Origin: Saprospiraceae bacterium
Lineage (GTDB): Bacteria > Bacteroidota > Bacteroidia > Chitinophagales > Saprospiraceae
Reading direction: 5' to 3'
Assembly (NCBI GenBank): GCA_029263015.1
Contig: JAJCYI010000163.1
Span: 117,057-181,056 of the forward strand
DNA length: 64,000 nucleotides
This document shows, piece by piece, positions 32,086 through 41,504 of the stretch (positions are counted from its first letter, which is position 1; each line of letters begins with the position of its first letter). The notes under the pieces were generated by a model. It searched no databases, was not told the origin of the DNA, and was given only the letters and a program-made list of their open reading frames with translations. A program made the position numbers and the translations under genes.

Positions 32086-33609
32086 CTAAAACCCCCTCTT
32101 TTTCCCATTTCTACTCGTTATGGGTGATGGTTGGGGCATGTCTATTTCATTTCCGGTAGCTGCCCTGAATTCTACGCGGCGGTTCATTAAGTTGGAGCCT
32201 GTGGAGGGAACTAGTGGTAAATCTTCACCATTATATTGCAGTATTATCCTTTTCCGTTTGATTCCGTGGACTTTCACCAAATAGTCAACTGCTGACTTAG
32301 CACGTTTGTATGACAGCCCATTATTATAATTCGGAGATGCTGTTTTGTCAGTAAATCCTGTTACAACAATTCTCAAACCTGAATCGGACATCATCATTTT
32401 AGCAATACTTGCCATGCTGCTGTAATCTGCATACCTAATTTTGTAACTATCAATATCAAAATGGATAAGTGGCAAAAACCAATTGGTGAGTTCAGGAGAA
32501 TTGTTTACCCTACCGGCATATGGAAAGTCTGTATTGTTTCCATTTCTACTGCTACCATTATCCCTCTCTATGTTTTTTGTTCCAGGTTGGGAGGTGCGAA
32601 CGGTCCGGTCGTATTCGCTAATCCTATCGTTCACAATTCTTTCAATATCCGATTCTGTGGCGATCGGCTCACTATACCCTCCTATCTCATCACTTGAGTG
32701 GAAGTATGGTTTGGCATCTTTGTGGTTGGGGATACCATCAGCATCACTATCAAGTGGCAAACCTCTTGTATCGACTTGTACACCTTTCTCAGTACTGTTG
32801 TCTTGGTCGAGAAGGTCAATTACACCATCATCGTCCGTATCGGCAAGGTCAAAAACCGGGCGGTTTTTCAATTCTGTAATATCCTGCATCATCATGTCCA
32901 TCGGGTTGACCCAATACAGTGGTTCCGACCGTTTTTCTTTGTTGCCGAAATTGAAATTCAGGCGCAAGCTTGAGTAAGACAAAATATCCCCACCCTGACG
33001 GTTCACCGCATCCAATCGGTCAGAGTTTTTTCCAAAAAGAACAAACGCCTTTGTTTCAACACCAATATTGAAACGGTCGAGCATCCTCACGGAAAATCCA
33101 ACCCCCACTCCACCATGAGACTGGGCCTTATAGTCCACTGGCAAAATATCAGGCGAAATGGATTTTGACACATCCACCTTGAAGCGGTTGACCCCGACTC
33201 CGACCAACCCGTAAAAATTAGTTTTCCGGTTTTTGCTCGAACTCCAAACAAGATTGTTCAGCGAAGCCAGCAACTCAAAAGTCCCTCCTTGCCAAGTAGT
33301 TTCAGTATTTCCATCGTCAGTGTCTTCGTTTTTCAATTTCCCTAACAATAGTTCGCCTCTGATAGAAAAAACATAATCCAAAGCACGGCGGATATGAAAC
33401 CCACTACCAAACCCAGGCACAAAATCAATATCGCCAAGACCTATGGGGACACCAGCATGCAAGCCAAATTCCCACATGTGGGCAGGTGTAGCGCCAGTGT
33501 AGTGAACCGGCTGAGTTTCCAAAATTGTCTCATTTTGAGCGTTTACGAAAGGGAGCAAAATAAAGCCTGTAAAAGATGCGGCTAGGAACAGTGTTCTATA
33601 TGATAGCAT
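32086..33609 (-). CDS. OmpA-family outer-membrane protein
   Basis: 507 residues: signal peptide (to about 24), an N-terminal small beta-barrel or beta-rich region (about 40-230), a calcium-binding thrombospondin type 3-like linker (DTDDDGVIDLLDQDN, DSDADGIPNHKD; about 255-300), a disordered stretch, and a C-terminal OmpA peptidoglycan-binding domain (about 375-490) with VTGFTDKTASPNYN, RAKSAVDYL and NRRVEF. It probably ties the outer membrane to the cell wall. The start ATG is just before the signal peptide. Confidence 0.92.
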   Translation of the reverse strand: MLSYRTLFLAASFTGFILLPFVNAQNETILETQPVHYTGATPAHMWEFGLHAGVPIGLGDIDFVPGFGSGFHIRRALDYVFSIRGELLLGKLKNEDTDDGNTETTWQGGTFELLASLNNLVWSSSKNRKTNFYGLVGVGVNRFKVDVSKSISPDILPVDYKAQSHGGVGVGFSVRMLDRFNIGVETKAFVLFGKNSDRLDAVNRQGGDILSYSSLRLNFNFGNKEKRSEPLYWVNPMDMMMQDITELKNRPVFDLADTDDDGVIDLLDQDNSTEKGVQVDTRGLPLDSDADGIPNHKDAKPYFHSSDEIGGYSEPIATESDIERIVNDRISEYDRTVRTSQPGTKNIERDNGSSRNGNNTDFPYAGRVNNSPELTNWFLPLIHFDIDSYKIRYADYSSMASIAKMMMSDSGLRIVVTGFTDKTASPNYNNGLSYKRAKSAVDYLVKVHGIKRKRIILQYNGEDLPLVPSTGSNLMNRRVEFRAATGNEIDMPQPSPITSRNGKKRGF

Positions 33610-34093
33610 GATAATCGCTTTTTCACGAATGTATTGGGTGCTTTAATTCAACAGCTTTTTCTCGCCAAATATTTGTGGCAATAGCAGAAGCCAACAGCTT
33701 ATCTCTTGTAATAGACCTTAATCGTATTTAATTGAGAGGGGGAATGTTTTATGGGTAGTCAACAATATAAATTGTCATTAGAGGCAGTATATCCATGCAA
33801 AAGTACAAAAAGCAGTATAAAGTAACGATGAAATATTTGTCTATTGCCATCAAAAGGTCTTAAATCAGATAATCGTTCGCGAATGTTGGTTTCTAATTTC
33901 AGAAGTACGGTATCAAAAATGGTTCGGATGATTACTTTTGCCCAAACCACATCTATGTCTTCGCCAAATTGACAAGGGAATTGAACAACAATCAATTAAG
34001 ATAATTTACTATTTCTATTTATTTGATTATCAATTCTATATAGCTATTTTTTTTCAATTCAGCAAAGACGAGGATTTCTAAGACATTTAATCA
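33610..34093. other. Intergenic region between divergent genes
   Basis: 484 AT-rich bases. A 78-codon minus-strand frame (33759-33995) has a hydrophobic stretch but no family features; I leave it uncalled. Promoters for the OmpA and ureohydrolase-like genes must lie here, but no strong -7 box stands out. Confidence 0.35.
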
Positions 34094-35191
34094 ATGTTAG
34101 ACAACTGGTTAAAACCACTGGACGGAAAACTTCTGCACAAGAATTTTGAAAAAGGAAAAATCGGCAGCCGTCTTCAGTTTTTTGTGGACAAATTGCCCGA
34201 CCTGAAAAAGGCCCAGGTAGCCATTATTGGAATCGGAGAAGAAGAAGCCAACGAAGTCAGAAAGGTATTGTACAATATGACCTTTCCTTTTTCAAAATTA
34301 AAAGTGGCAGATCTTGGCAATTTGAGGAAAGAAGAAAATACTTTCATCATTCCCCTTATCCAGGAATTGATAGAAGGAGGTATTTGCCCAGTTATCATTG
34401 GACATGACGGGAAGTTTACGCAGGCCCAGTTTTTTGCACACCATGCTTGCCAACCATCTGTCAACCTAGTAGAGGTAAAAGAAAGGATTGGATACCATCC
34501 TAAAAAAAGTGAAATGGATGGTTATTACCTCAATCCCATTTTAGAAGGAGAGTACCGGCTTTTTCATTTCACTACCATTGGCAGCCAGTCGCATTTTGTG
34601 GACGAAAGCGTTTACCAGTTTTTAGACAATTGTTACTTTGATTATATCAGGTTGGGAAAAGCCAAATCAAACATGGCTGATTTGGAACCATTTATCCGCG
34701 ACGCAGATATGTTAAGCATCCACCTCAGCGCCTTAAAATATGCCGATGCCCCAGCAATTAGCAACGCCTCGCCCAGTGGTTTTTTTAGTGAAGAAGCCTG
34801 TCTCATCAGTCGGTATGCAGGCATGAACGACAAGTTGACTTCGATCGGTTTTTACGGCTTCCAATCACAATTGGATACGGATGGGCTTGCTGCACAAACC
34901 ATGGCACAGATGGTCTGGTACTTTCTCGACGGTTTCAATAACCGCCAAAGTGACTTTCCAGCATCCATGGATCAATTGGTGGAATACATTGTTGATCTAA
35001 AGGATTATGACGAGCAATTCACCTTCTGGAAAAGCAACAAAACAGGTCGTTGGTGGCTGCAAGTACCCACCAAAACCATAAAGAAAATTCAACGGCACCG
35101 CCTCATCCCCTGCTCCCACAAAGACTACCTCGAAGCTTCAAATGGCGAAATCCCCAATCGCCTCATAAATGCATTTAAGCGATTTAATTGA
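34094..35191 (+). CDS. Ureohydrolase-fold protein, probably without metal ligands
   Basis: 365 residues that follow the Bacteroidota formimidoylglutamase/arginase family over the full length: PVIIGHDGKFTQAQFFAHHA where arginases have GGDHS; ADMLSIHLSALKYADAPA where they have SFDxDxxDP; SGFFSEEACLISRYAGMNDKLTSIGFY near the C-terminal third; RWWLQVP near the end. The Asp and His residues that bind the two Mn ions in arginase appear replaced (IHLSAL for FDIDA). It may be a non-catalytic or altered-chemistry relative. Cytosolic, no signal. The downstream hydrolase gene points the other way. Confidence 0.7.
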   Translation: MLDNWLKPLDGKLLHKNFEKGKIGSRLQFFVDKLPDLKKAQVAIIGIGEEEANEVRKVLYNMTFPFSKLKVADLGNLRKEENTFIIPLIQELIEGGICPVIIGHDGKFTQAQFFAHHACQPSVNLVEVKERIGYHPKKSEMDGYYLNPILEGEYRLFHFTTIGSQSHFVDESVYQFLDNCYFDYIRLGKAKSNMADLEPFIRDADMLSIHLSALKYADAPAISNASPSGFFSEEACLISRYAGMNDKLTSIGFYGFQSQLDTDGLAAQTMAQMVWYFLDGFNNRQSDFPASMDQLVEYIVDLKDYDEQFTFWKSNKTGRWWLQVPTKTIKKIQRHRLIPCSHKDYLEASNGEIPNRLINAFKRFN

Positions 35192-35199
35192 ATGAATTC

Positions 35200-35898
35200 T
35201 CAATTCTTAATTATCAATTCTTCTAAAACCTTCCACACATTTTCAACCAAAATGATTTGTCCTTTTTTATTGGGATGAATCCTGTCCCCCTGGTTCAGTT
35301 CGGGAATTCCTGCAACCCCATCCAGAAAAAATGGGATTAGATAAGCGCCGTGTTTAAGAGCAAGATCAGGATACATTTTGCGGAATGCAGTCGTGTATTT
35401 TTCACCCATGTTTGGTGGAGCTTCCATGCCAGAAAGCACAATTTTGGAAGACGGGTATTTTTCCTTGACGGAAGCGATAATGGCATCCAGGTTTTCAAAG
35501 GATATATTCGGGAGGATGCCACGTAGTGCATCATTACCGCCAAGTTCCAATACAAAAATATCGACAGGCTGCCGAATCACCCAACCGACCCGCTCCTTTC
35601 CCCCTGCGGTTGTTTCGCCGCTCAGGCCTGCATTGATGGCTTTGTACGGAAAACCCAACGAATCAATCCGTTGCTGGATCAACGAAACGAAACCATCCGA
35701 GGGGTCAAGGCCATGAGCAGCGGTCAGGCTGTTACCAAAAAAGATGATGTTTTTAGCGATGGAATTCTTTTCGCTGATACTAGTGTCTGAGACGATATTA
35801 TCGTTTTTCACAACTTCGTTTCCACTTTTCGTCTGATCTCCTCCACAGGCAAAGAGCGCCATTGTCAAAAAGAGCAGATTGAATATTCTCCAATTCAT
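35200..35898 (-). CDS. SGNH/GDSL lipoprotein esterase (arylesterase-like)
   Basis: 232 residues. Lipoprotein signal MNWRIFNLLFLTMALFAC, then an SGNH hydrolase: block I IIFFGNSLTAAHGLDP (catalytic Ser in GNSLT), block II Gly in GLSGETTAGG, block III LGGNDALRG (Asn), block V DRIHPNKKG (Asp and His). This is the TesA/arylesterase pattern. The enzyme probably hydrolyses esters or thioesters in the periplasm. The frame is open upstream to 36021, but that part is Arg/Lys rich and runs into an inverted repeat, so ATG 35898 is chosen. Confidence 0.9.
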   Translation of the reverse strand: MNWRIFNLLFLTMALFACGGDQTKSGNEVVKNDNIVSDTSISEKNSIAKNIIFFGNSLTAAHGLDPSDGFVSLIQQRIDSLGFPYKAINAGLSGETTAGGKERVGWVIRQPVDIFVLELGGNDALRGILPNISFENLDAIIASVKEKYPSSKIVLSGMEAPPNMGEKYTTAFRKMYPDLALKHGAYLIPFFLDGVAGIPELNQGDRIHPNKKGQIILVENVWKVLEELIIKN

Positions 35899-35950
35899 AT
35901 TGTTGGGTATTTTAAAAACAAAAAAAGGTTTTTGTGCTGAAATAGAAATT

Positions 35951-36105
35951 AGAGCTTGTCTAGTTTTTCTTTTTCCTGAAAACCAACGCTTTAGGCGCTG
36001 TCTTCGAATTAACTCAGTCATTTATCCCGATAAATTCTTTCGTTAATTCTGTGCCATCATCCTAAATCTTTGATTCTCAGTTCAAACAAAAACTAGACAA
36101 GCTCT
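35951..36105. repeat. MITE-like inverted repeat, 155 bp
   Basis: Perfect 18-bp terminal arms (35951-35968, 36088-36105; agagcttgtctagttttt type), with weaker matching just outside. The 119-base interior has no coding capacity. It lies between the queG stop and the esterase start. Comparable in size to the element at 7373-7534 but unrelated in sequence. Confidence 0.6.
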
Positions 36106-36135
36106 TAATTATTTCCAAAAAAGTTGACATGGATT

Positions 36136-37068
36136 TCAATCCTTCAAGAATTCGATATTCCTTTTCAACCCCTGGAACTTAGTCCTTTTCACTGCCGATT
36201 TTTTAAAGACCTTCCTGAAAACATCCTCTGTCAATTCTTCCCAATCCCTTTTGTCCATCGACAATAAATCAGGGTTCGGTTCAAATGCAGATTCTTCATG
36301 GGGCGTTGAAAAACGATTCCATGGGCACACTTCCTGACAAATATCGCAGCCGAACATCCAGTTCTCCATCTTTCCCTTGAAATTCTCAGGAATTGCTTCT
36401 TTCAGTTCAATGGTCAAATAGGAAATACATTTGCTCCCGTCCACCAAGTACCCTTTCGGTGAAATAGCACCGGTTGGACAGGCATCGATGCAGCGGGTAC
36501 AGGTGCCGCAATAATCTTTCATCGGGGCATCCGCTTCCAATTCAAGGTCAAGTATGAGTTCGGCCAAGAAAAAATAGGAACCTGCCCTTGGGTGGATTAG
36601 CAAGGTGTTTTTGCCCGTCCACCCAACTCCTGCAATTTTCGCCCAATCCCGCTCCATCACCGGTGCTGAATCCACAAAGCAGCGACCATGAACTTCCCCG
36701 ATGTTTTCACTGATAAAACGGAGCAAGTCTTTGAGTTTTCTTTTCAGGACAAAATGGTAATCCTCACCAAAGGCATAGCGCGCCAGCTTGGGAGAGGTAG
36801 GGTCAAGTTGTTTATCCTTCGGAAAATAATTGTGCACCAACACGATGACCGATTTGGCACCAAGAACAAGTTTAGTCGGGTCAACCCTTTTTTCAAAGTG
36901 GTTTTCCATGTACTGCATCTTGCCATGAAAACCTTGGTTGAGCCACTGTTCAAGACGGCGGGCCTCGGCGTCCAGTTTTTGGGCTTTCGCAAAACCAATA
37001 AACGAAAAGCCAAGACGGGTGGCTTCCGTGCGGATAAGGTGAGTGTGGTTTTGAGTTGGATTTGTCAT
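36136..37068 (-). CDS. queG: Epoxyqueuosine reductase QueG
   Basis: 310 residues. It reduces epoxyqueuosine to queuosine at tRNA position 34, using cobalamin and two 4Fe-4S clusters. Visible: the cobalamin/active-site region [31 protein letters not shown], cluster motifs [16 protein letters not shown] and [13 protein letters not shown], and the usual length without the HEAT-like extension of some homologues. The start overlaps the upstream ATPase stop by four bases, so the two are probably co-translated. Confidence 0.95.
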   Translation of the reverse strand: MTNPTQNHTHLIRTEATRLGFSFIGFAKAQKLDAEARRLEQWLNQGFHGKMQYMENHFEKRVDPTKLVLGAKSVIVLVHNYFPKDKQLDPTSPKLARYAFGEDYHFVLKRKLKDLLRFISENIGEVHGRCFVDSAPVMERDWAKIAGVGWTGKNTLLIHPRAGSYFFLAELILDLELEADAPMKDYCGTCTRCIDACPTGAISPKGYLVDGSKCISYLTIELKEAIPENFKGKMENWMFGCDICQEVCPWNRFSTPHEESAFEPNPDLLSMDKRDWEELTEDVFRKVFKKSAVKRTKFQGLKRNIEFLKD

Positions 37069-38228
37069 TTATTCAACTGGGACAGTTGTCTCCATGAAAT
37101 AATGTTGGTGCCTGACCGCTGTTGGGCTTGGTCACCACCATAAACGATCCAGCTCTTTTCCACACCCGAGTCCAGCTCTTTGTATTTTTCAATATTCCGA
37201 AAAAAGGACTTATTGATGGTTTTGCCTGATTTTATCTCAATGATTTCTCGGCTGCTCACTTTATCTATCAATAAATCTATTTCATTTTGATTTGAATCCT
37301 GCCAGAAAAAGAAAGAAGGGCGTTCGTGTTTATTCAATAGGTTTTTCGTTAACTCATTGATAACCATATTCTCAAATAGTGCCCCCTTAGCAAAATGGAC
37401 ATTCAAGTCATCGGCTGAACGGATACCGAGCAGTTGAGCAGCTAATCCAACATCATAAAAATACAGCTTCGGTGATTTAACAATGCGTTTTTTAAAATTC
37501 TTGTGATAGGGCTGCATCTGGAAAACAATAAAACTGGCCTCCAATAATGACAACCATTTTTTGATGGTTTTACGATCTACTCCAACTTCATTTCCTATTT
37601 GGGTCGCATTGAACAATTGCCCGCAGCGACCAGCGCAAGAGGCAATAAAATTCCTAAATAGATTTAAATCTGAGACATTGATGATCTGCCTGACATCCCT
37701 TTCTACATAAGTCTGTATATAATCTGGGTAAAAATCATTGGGAGAAATATCTGCTTCATAAATTCTTGGATAGAAACCCGTCCATACGATTTCTTGCCAA
37801 CTTTCCAGTTCCCAATCAGAACCTTTCAACTCCTCGTAGGAAAAAGGAAGCAAGCTGAACAAAGCTACCCGCCCAGCAAGTGTTTGGGTAATTTTTTCAA
37901 GAAGCAGGAAATGTTGCGAACCAGATAGAATGTATTCGCCTTTTTGCTTTCTTTCATCAGTATAGTACTGAATGTAAGGAAAGAGTTCTGGCACATTTTG
38001 AACTTCGTCCAAAATAACTCCGTCCTTAAAAGTTTCCATGAAGCCATGTGGATCTTGTCGCGCATAATCCTGGTTCTCGGCCAATTCCATGTTTAAATAG
38101 TGGTACGTTGGACGAAGTTGTTTGCAAAAGGTCGTTTTGCCTGATTGTCGAGGCCCTGTTATGGCAATTATCGGGTACTTTTTTAACAGCAAATTGGCTG
38201 ATTCTTGCAACTGGCGATTTAATATCAT
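37065..38228 (-). CDS. AAA_14/DUF4143 ATPase upstream of queG
   Basis: 387 residues: Walker [11 protein letters not shown] (about 25-34), Walker [15 protein letters not shown] (about 72-85), [19 protein letters not shown] near 103-121, DUF4143 from about 180, and C-terminal NEIDLLID...[11 protein letters not shown] with the Asp...Glu-x-Lys of PD-(D/E)XK nucleases. Same layout as the protein at 10200-11381. Its four-base overlap with queG suggests one transcript, although no functional link is known. A 17-bp palindrome lies 10 bases upstream. Confidence 0.88.
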   Translation of the reverse strand: MILNRQLQESANLLLKKYPIIAITGPRQSGKTTFCKQLRPTYHYLNMELAENQDYARQDPHGFMETFKDGVILDEVQNVPELFPYIQYYTDERKQKGEYILSGSQHFLLLEKITQTLAGRVALFSLLPFSYEELKGSDWELESWQEIVWTGFYPRIYEADISPNDFYPDYIQTYVERDVRQIINVSDLNLFRNFIASCAGRCGQLFNATQIGNEVGVDRKTIKKWLSLLEASFIVFQMQPYHKNFKKRIVKSPKLYFYDVGLAAQLLGIRSADDLNVHFAKGALFENMVINELTKNLLNKHERPSFFFWQDSNQNEIDLLIDKVSSREIIEIKSGKTINKSFFRNIEKYKELDSGVEKSWIVYGGDQAQQRSGTNIISWRQLSQLNK

Positions 38229-38237
38229 GTTGCAAAT

Positions 38238-38274
38238 TTATGTAAATCGGGAATCAAATTCCCGATTTACATAA
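38238..38274. promoter_or_regulatory. 17-bp inverted repeat just upstream of the ATPase start
   Basis: Perfect arms ttatgtaaatcgggaat (38238-38254) and complement (38258-38274) with a 3-nt loop. Ten bases from the ATPase start at 38228, it could be an operator or a terminator for the helicase gene; there is no U-run on the minus strand. Confidence 0.4.
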
Positions 38275-38412
38275 AAAATAATAAGAATTAAAAATTTTGC
38301 ACGCGCAAAATATTATGATACCAAGTCATTTATGCAAGCATTATTTGCACAAATTCAAAATCAGGAAAAGTTTCTGAGCACATGAAAGGTGTCTCTTTTA
38401 AGCACAAAACCA

Positions 38413-40782
38413 TCAACTCACGATCTGCAATTTCGCAAACCGCAACATGATCCGTTTTTGCTTCTCCGTTTCCAGGGCATCAAAAAAGATGGTGGCCACG
38501 CGTTTGTCACGCGTACCATCCACAGAGAGGACCTTGCCTTCGCCAAATTTTAAGTGCAGCACTTTCATGCCTGCCTGTATTTCACTGGAGGGATTGGGTT
38601 TAAAATCTTTTGGGTCAATGGCAAAGTTTGGTGGTGCCGATGACCTTTTGAAATTGCCACGCACACCTGAAGACTGACCTTCCTGCGAGCCACCAGAACG
38701 GCCCAGCGAATTCCGGCCTTGACTTTTTATCGGGACAGCGGCATCGAGGTGCTGCATCTCTATTTCATCCAAAAAACGGCTGGGTGAATTAAATCGCTCC
38801 TGCCCAAAACGATAGCGACTGTTAGCAAAACTGAGGGTAAGGAACTGCTCCGCCCTCGTGATGGCCACATAAAAAAGGCGGCGCTCTTCGTCCAGCCCTT
38901 CCGGTGTATCCATGGACATAAAAGATGGGAACAATTGCTCCTCCAGACCCGTCACAAATACACTCTTGTATTCCAGCCCTTTGGCCGCATGGACAGACAT
39001 CAGGGTCACATAATCTTCAGTGGTATTGGCCTCGTCCAAATCTGTCATCAAAGCAATATTCTGCAAGTATGCCGCCAGTGATCGGTCATGCTGGTCAACC
39101 GGCCCCTGAGCAATTTCATCAGCCTCTCCGTCCCCCGTCTCCCGTCCCCCGTCAGTCGTCTCTACAACATCATTGTCCACAAAAGTTTTGATACCGTCAA
39201 GCAAGCTCCTGAGGTTTTCGCCACGGTTCAGACCTTCCACTGTCTTGTCCTTGTTCAGCTCATCCATCAACCCTGCTTTTCTGGCAATGTACTCGGCGAT
39301 CGTGTGGGCATCACAGGTCTGGGCCTTTTGAATAAAGTCTTGGATCATCGCCACAAATTTCCCGATAGAATTTTTGGTGCGAGCCGACAAGGCCACTGAA
39401 AACAGTGCCTCCCACATCGTTGTGCCACCCTGATCGGCATGGGCGCTGATTTTTTCAATGGTGGATGCCCCGATGCCACGACGTGGGTAATTGATGACCC
39501 GTCGAAGGGCTTCATCGTCCCGTTGGTTGATGCACAATCGGAGATAGGCGATCAGGTCTTTGATTTCCTTTCTTTGGTAAAATGACAGCCCACCGAATAC
39601 TCGGTATTGGATGTTGTAATTACGAAGCCATTCTTCAAAAACCCTTGATTGGGAATTAGTGCGATAAAGGATAGCGATCTCGCTATTGGAAAGGTGCTGG
39701 CGGTTTTTTTGTTCTACAATGTAACTTGCCACCCGCTTGCCCTCTTCACCATCGGTTATCGCTTTGATGACCTTTATTTTCTGTCCTTCCCCTTTATTGG
39801 AAAATATGGTTTTCTTGATCTGTTTGGAGTTATAGGAAATAACCTCGTTGGCAGCTTTTACAATATGGGTAGTCGAGCGGTAATTTTCTTCTAGTTTGAA
39901 AACCTTGATGCCAAAGTTTTGAAAATCAACCTCATAATCGAGTATGTTTTGTATCGTCGCTCCGCGAAAGGCATAAATACTTTGGGCGTCGTCGCCCACC
40001 ACGCAGACATTGCGGGGACTGCCCTCATAATTAATGAATTTCTTGACGATTGAATATTGTAAATGATTTGTGTCCTGAAACTCATCCACCAACAGATATT
40101 TAAACCTCTTCCTGTATTTGTCAGCCACTTCCGGGTGGTTCTGAAAAAGTTCGTACAGTCGAAAAAGCAGATCGTCAAAATCCATTGCCCCAGAGCGCTT
40201 GCAACGCGCCGTATATTTTTTATAAATGTCATAAAAATAAGGCCGGCGTGCCACCCGGTCTTCCTCCCGCAGGTCAGCTTTTGTTTCGTACAGTTTTGGT
40301 GTGATGAGGTTGCTCTTGCAGGATGAAATGCGGGAACGGATGTTGTTCACATTGTACTGATCGGTGCTGAGATTCATCTCCTTGACAATCGACTTGATTA
40401 CACTTTTGGTATCCTCCGTATCGTATATCGTGAAATTAGAAGGGTAACCGATGTGCTCCGCCTCATACCTCAAAATCCTGGCAAAAATGCTATGAAATGT
40501 GCCCGCCCAAACCCGCTGCGCCCGCGAGCCAACTACCTTTTCGATCCGGTCCTTCATTTCCCGGGCAGCCTTATTGGTGAATGTGAGTGCAAGTATCTCC
40601 CAAGGAGCTGTACCTTTTTCGATCAAATGGGCAATGCGAAAAGTAAGCACCCTCGTTTTACCAGAACCAGGTCCAGCTACTACCAAAACAGGTCCTTCCG
40701 TTGTGGTAACGGCTTGTCGCTGCACATCGTTGAGTTGTTCAAGGTAAGTGCCCTGGATCTGTACTTTTTCTAAATCGAACAT
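38413..40782 (-). CDS. pcrA: UvrD/PcrA-type DNA helicase
   Basis: 789 residues. A superfamily 1A 3'-5' helicase for DNA repair and replication. Motifs in order: Q-motif LNDVQRQAV, I AGPGSGKTRVLTFRI (about 35-50), Ia LTFTNKAAREM, II LLVDEFQDTNHLQY, III GDDAQSIYAFRGA, IV LEENYRST, V VTLMSVHAAKGLEYKSVFVTGLEE, VI EERRLFYVAITRAEQFL. The C-terminal about 100 residues include a Tudor-like segment with GMKVLHLKFGEGKVL. Between motifs IV and V is a 25-residue insert (TTDGGRETGDGEADE) encoded by a repetitive tract (39129-39162). Confidence 0.95.
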   Translation of the reverse strand: MFDLEKVQIQGTYLEQLNDVQRQAVTTTEGPVLVVAGPGSGKTRVLTFRIAHLIEKGTAPWEILALTFTNKAAREMKDRIEKVVGSRAQRVWAGTFHSIFARILRYEAEHIGYPSNFTIYDTEDTKSVIKSIVKEMNLSTDQYNVNNIRSRISSCKSNLITPKLYETKADLREEDRVARRPYFYDIYKKYTARCKRSGAMDFDDLLFRLYELFQNHPEVADKYRKRFKYLLVDEFQDTNHLQYSIVKKFINYEGSPRNVCVVGDDAQSIYAFRGATIQNILDYEVDFQNFGIKVFKLEENYRSTTHIVKAANEVISYNSKQIKKTIFSNKGEGQKIKVIKAITDGEEGKRVASYIVEQKNRQHLSNSEIAILYRTNSQSRVFEEWLRNYNIQYRVFGGLSFYQRKEIKDLIAYLRLCINQRDDEALRRVINYPRRGIGASTIEKISAHADQGGTTMWEALFSVALSARTKNSIGKFVAMIQDFIQKAQTCDAHTIAEYIARKAGLMDELNKDKTVEGLNRGENLRSLLDGIKTFVDNDVVETTDGGRETGDGEADEIAQGPVDQHDRSLAAYLQNIALMTDLDEANTTEDYVTLMSVHAAKGLEYKSVFVTGLEEQLFPSFMSMDTPEGLDEERRLFYVAITRAEQFLTLSFANSRYRFGQERFNSPSRFLDEIEMQHLDAAVPIKSQGRNSLGRSGGSQEGQSSGVRGNFKRSSAPPNFAIDPKDFKPNPSSEIQAGMKVLHLKFGEGKVLSVDGTRDKRVATIFFDALETEKQKRIMLRFAKLQIVS

Positions 40783-40844
40783 TTATTGATTGATGATTTT
40801 TAATTGCTGAATGATGCCTCTCAAACTCTCAGAAACTCAAAAGC

Positions 40845-41198
40845 TTACGAACTCAAACCCTCCAACTCTTCCCAATATTCCACTGCCCGACGGGTATGTG
40901 GAATGCAGATCGAGCCGCCAACCAGGTTGACAATGGAAAATACTTCAAAGACTTCTTTGGTGGTCACTCCCAATTTATGGCAAGTACCGAGATGATACCG
41001 AATACAATCGTCACATCGAAGCACCATCGAAGCCACGAGGCCAAGCAGTTCTTTGGTTTTTACGTCGAGTGCACCTTCCTGGTAAGTGGTTTTATCCAAA
41101 GCAAAAAAGCGGTTAAGGGCCTTGTTGTTCTGGGCGAATATTTTTTCGTTCATCTTCGTGCGGTAATCATCGAAGTCTTTTACCAGACTCATGAGCAA
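40845..41198 (-). CDS. Carboxymuconolactone decarboxylase / AhpD-like protein
   Basis: 117 residues of the AhpD-like fold. The redox motif CDDCIRYHLGTCHKLG (CxxC with following His) fits the peroxidase-reductase subgroup, and TTKEVFEVFSIVNLVGGSICIPHTRRAVEYW completes the domain. Such proteins reduce peroxides with help from thioredoxin-like partners or act in aromatic degradation. No partner gene is adjacent; the helicase lies 62 bases downstream on the same strand. Confidence 0.88.
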   Translation of the reverse strand: MLMSLVKDFDDYRTKMNEKIFAQNNKALNRFFALDKTTYQEGALDVKTKELLGLVASMVLRCDDCIRYHLGTCHKLGVTTKEVFEVFSIVNLVGGSICIPHTRRAVEYWEELEGLSS

Positions 41199-41310
41199 TA
41201 GTATTTAAGGGACGATAAAATGGAAATGTGGCAAAGGTAATGGAACGGGAAATAAATATCCGCTCCTACTTGAAAGTGCTGTCAGTCATTGGCTTTAAAA
41301 GGGGACATGC

Positions 41311-41435
41311 TACTGGACATTAGACATTTAGACGATAGATATTAGACGACGACAGGTTCATAGGTGGTTGATTTTTAGAAAATTATACATTTCAAATGGT
41401 CTAAAATCTAATTTTCTACAGTATAATGTCCAGTA
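41311..41435. repeat. Nested inverted repeat, 125 bp, in a 306-base gap
   Basis: Outer perfect 12-bp arms tactggacatta (41311-41322, 41424-41435) and inner perfect 10-bp arms tagaaaatta (41376-41385, 41409-41418). No coding capacity. It accounts for most of the gap between the AhpD-like and GNAT genes. MITE-like or REP-like in architecture. Confidence 0.55.
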
Positions 41436-41504
41436 GTATAAATCCTCATTTCACAATAAGTCCTGAAACCACTACCGAATTGGCATATAAGTAGTCGGAC
41501 TTTT

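Noticed and set aside
33759..33995. 78-codon minus-strand frame in the OmpA upstream gap
   Set aside because: Hydrophobic end but no signal peptide at the start and no recognisable family.
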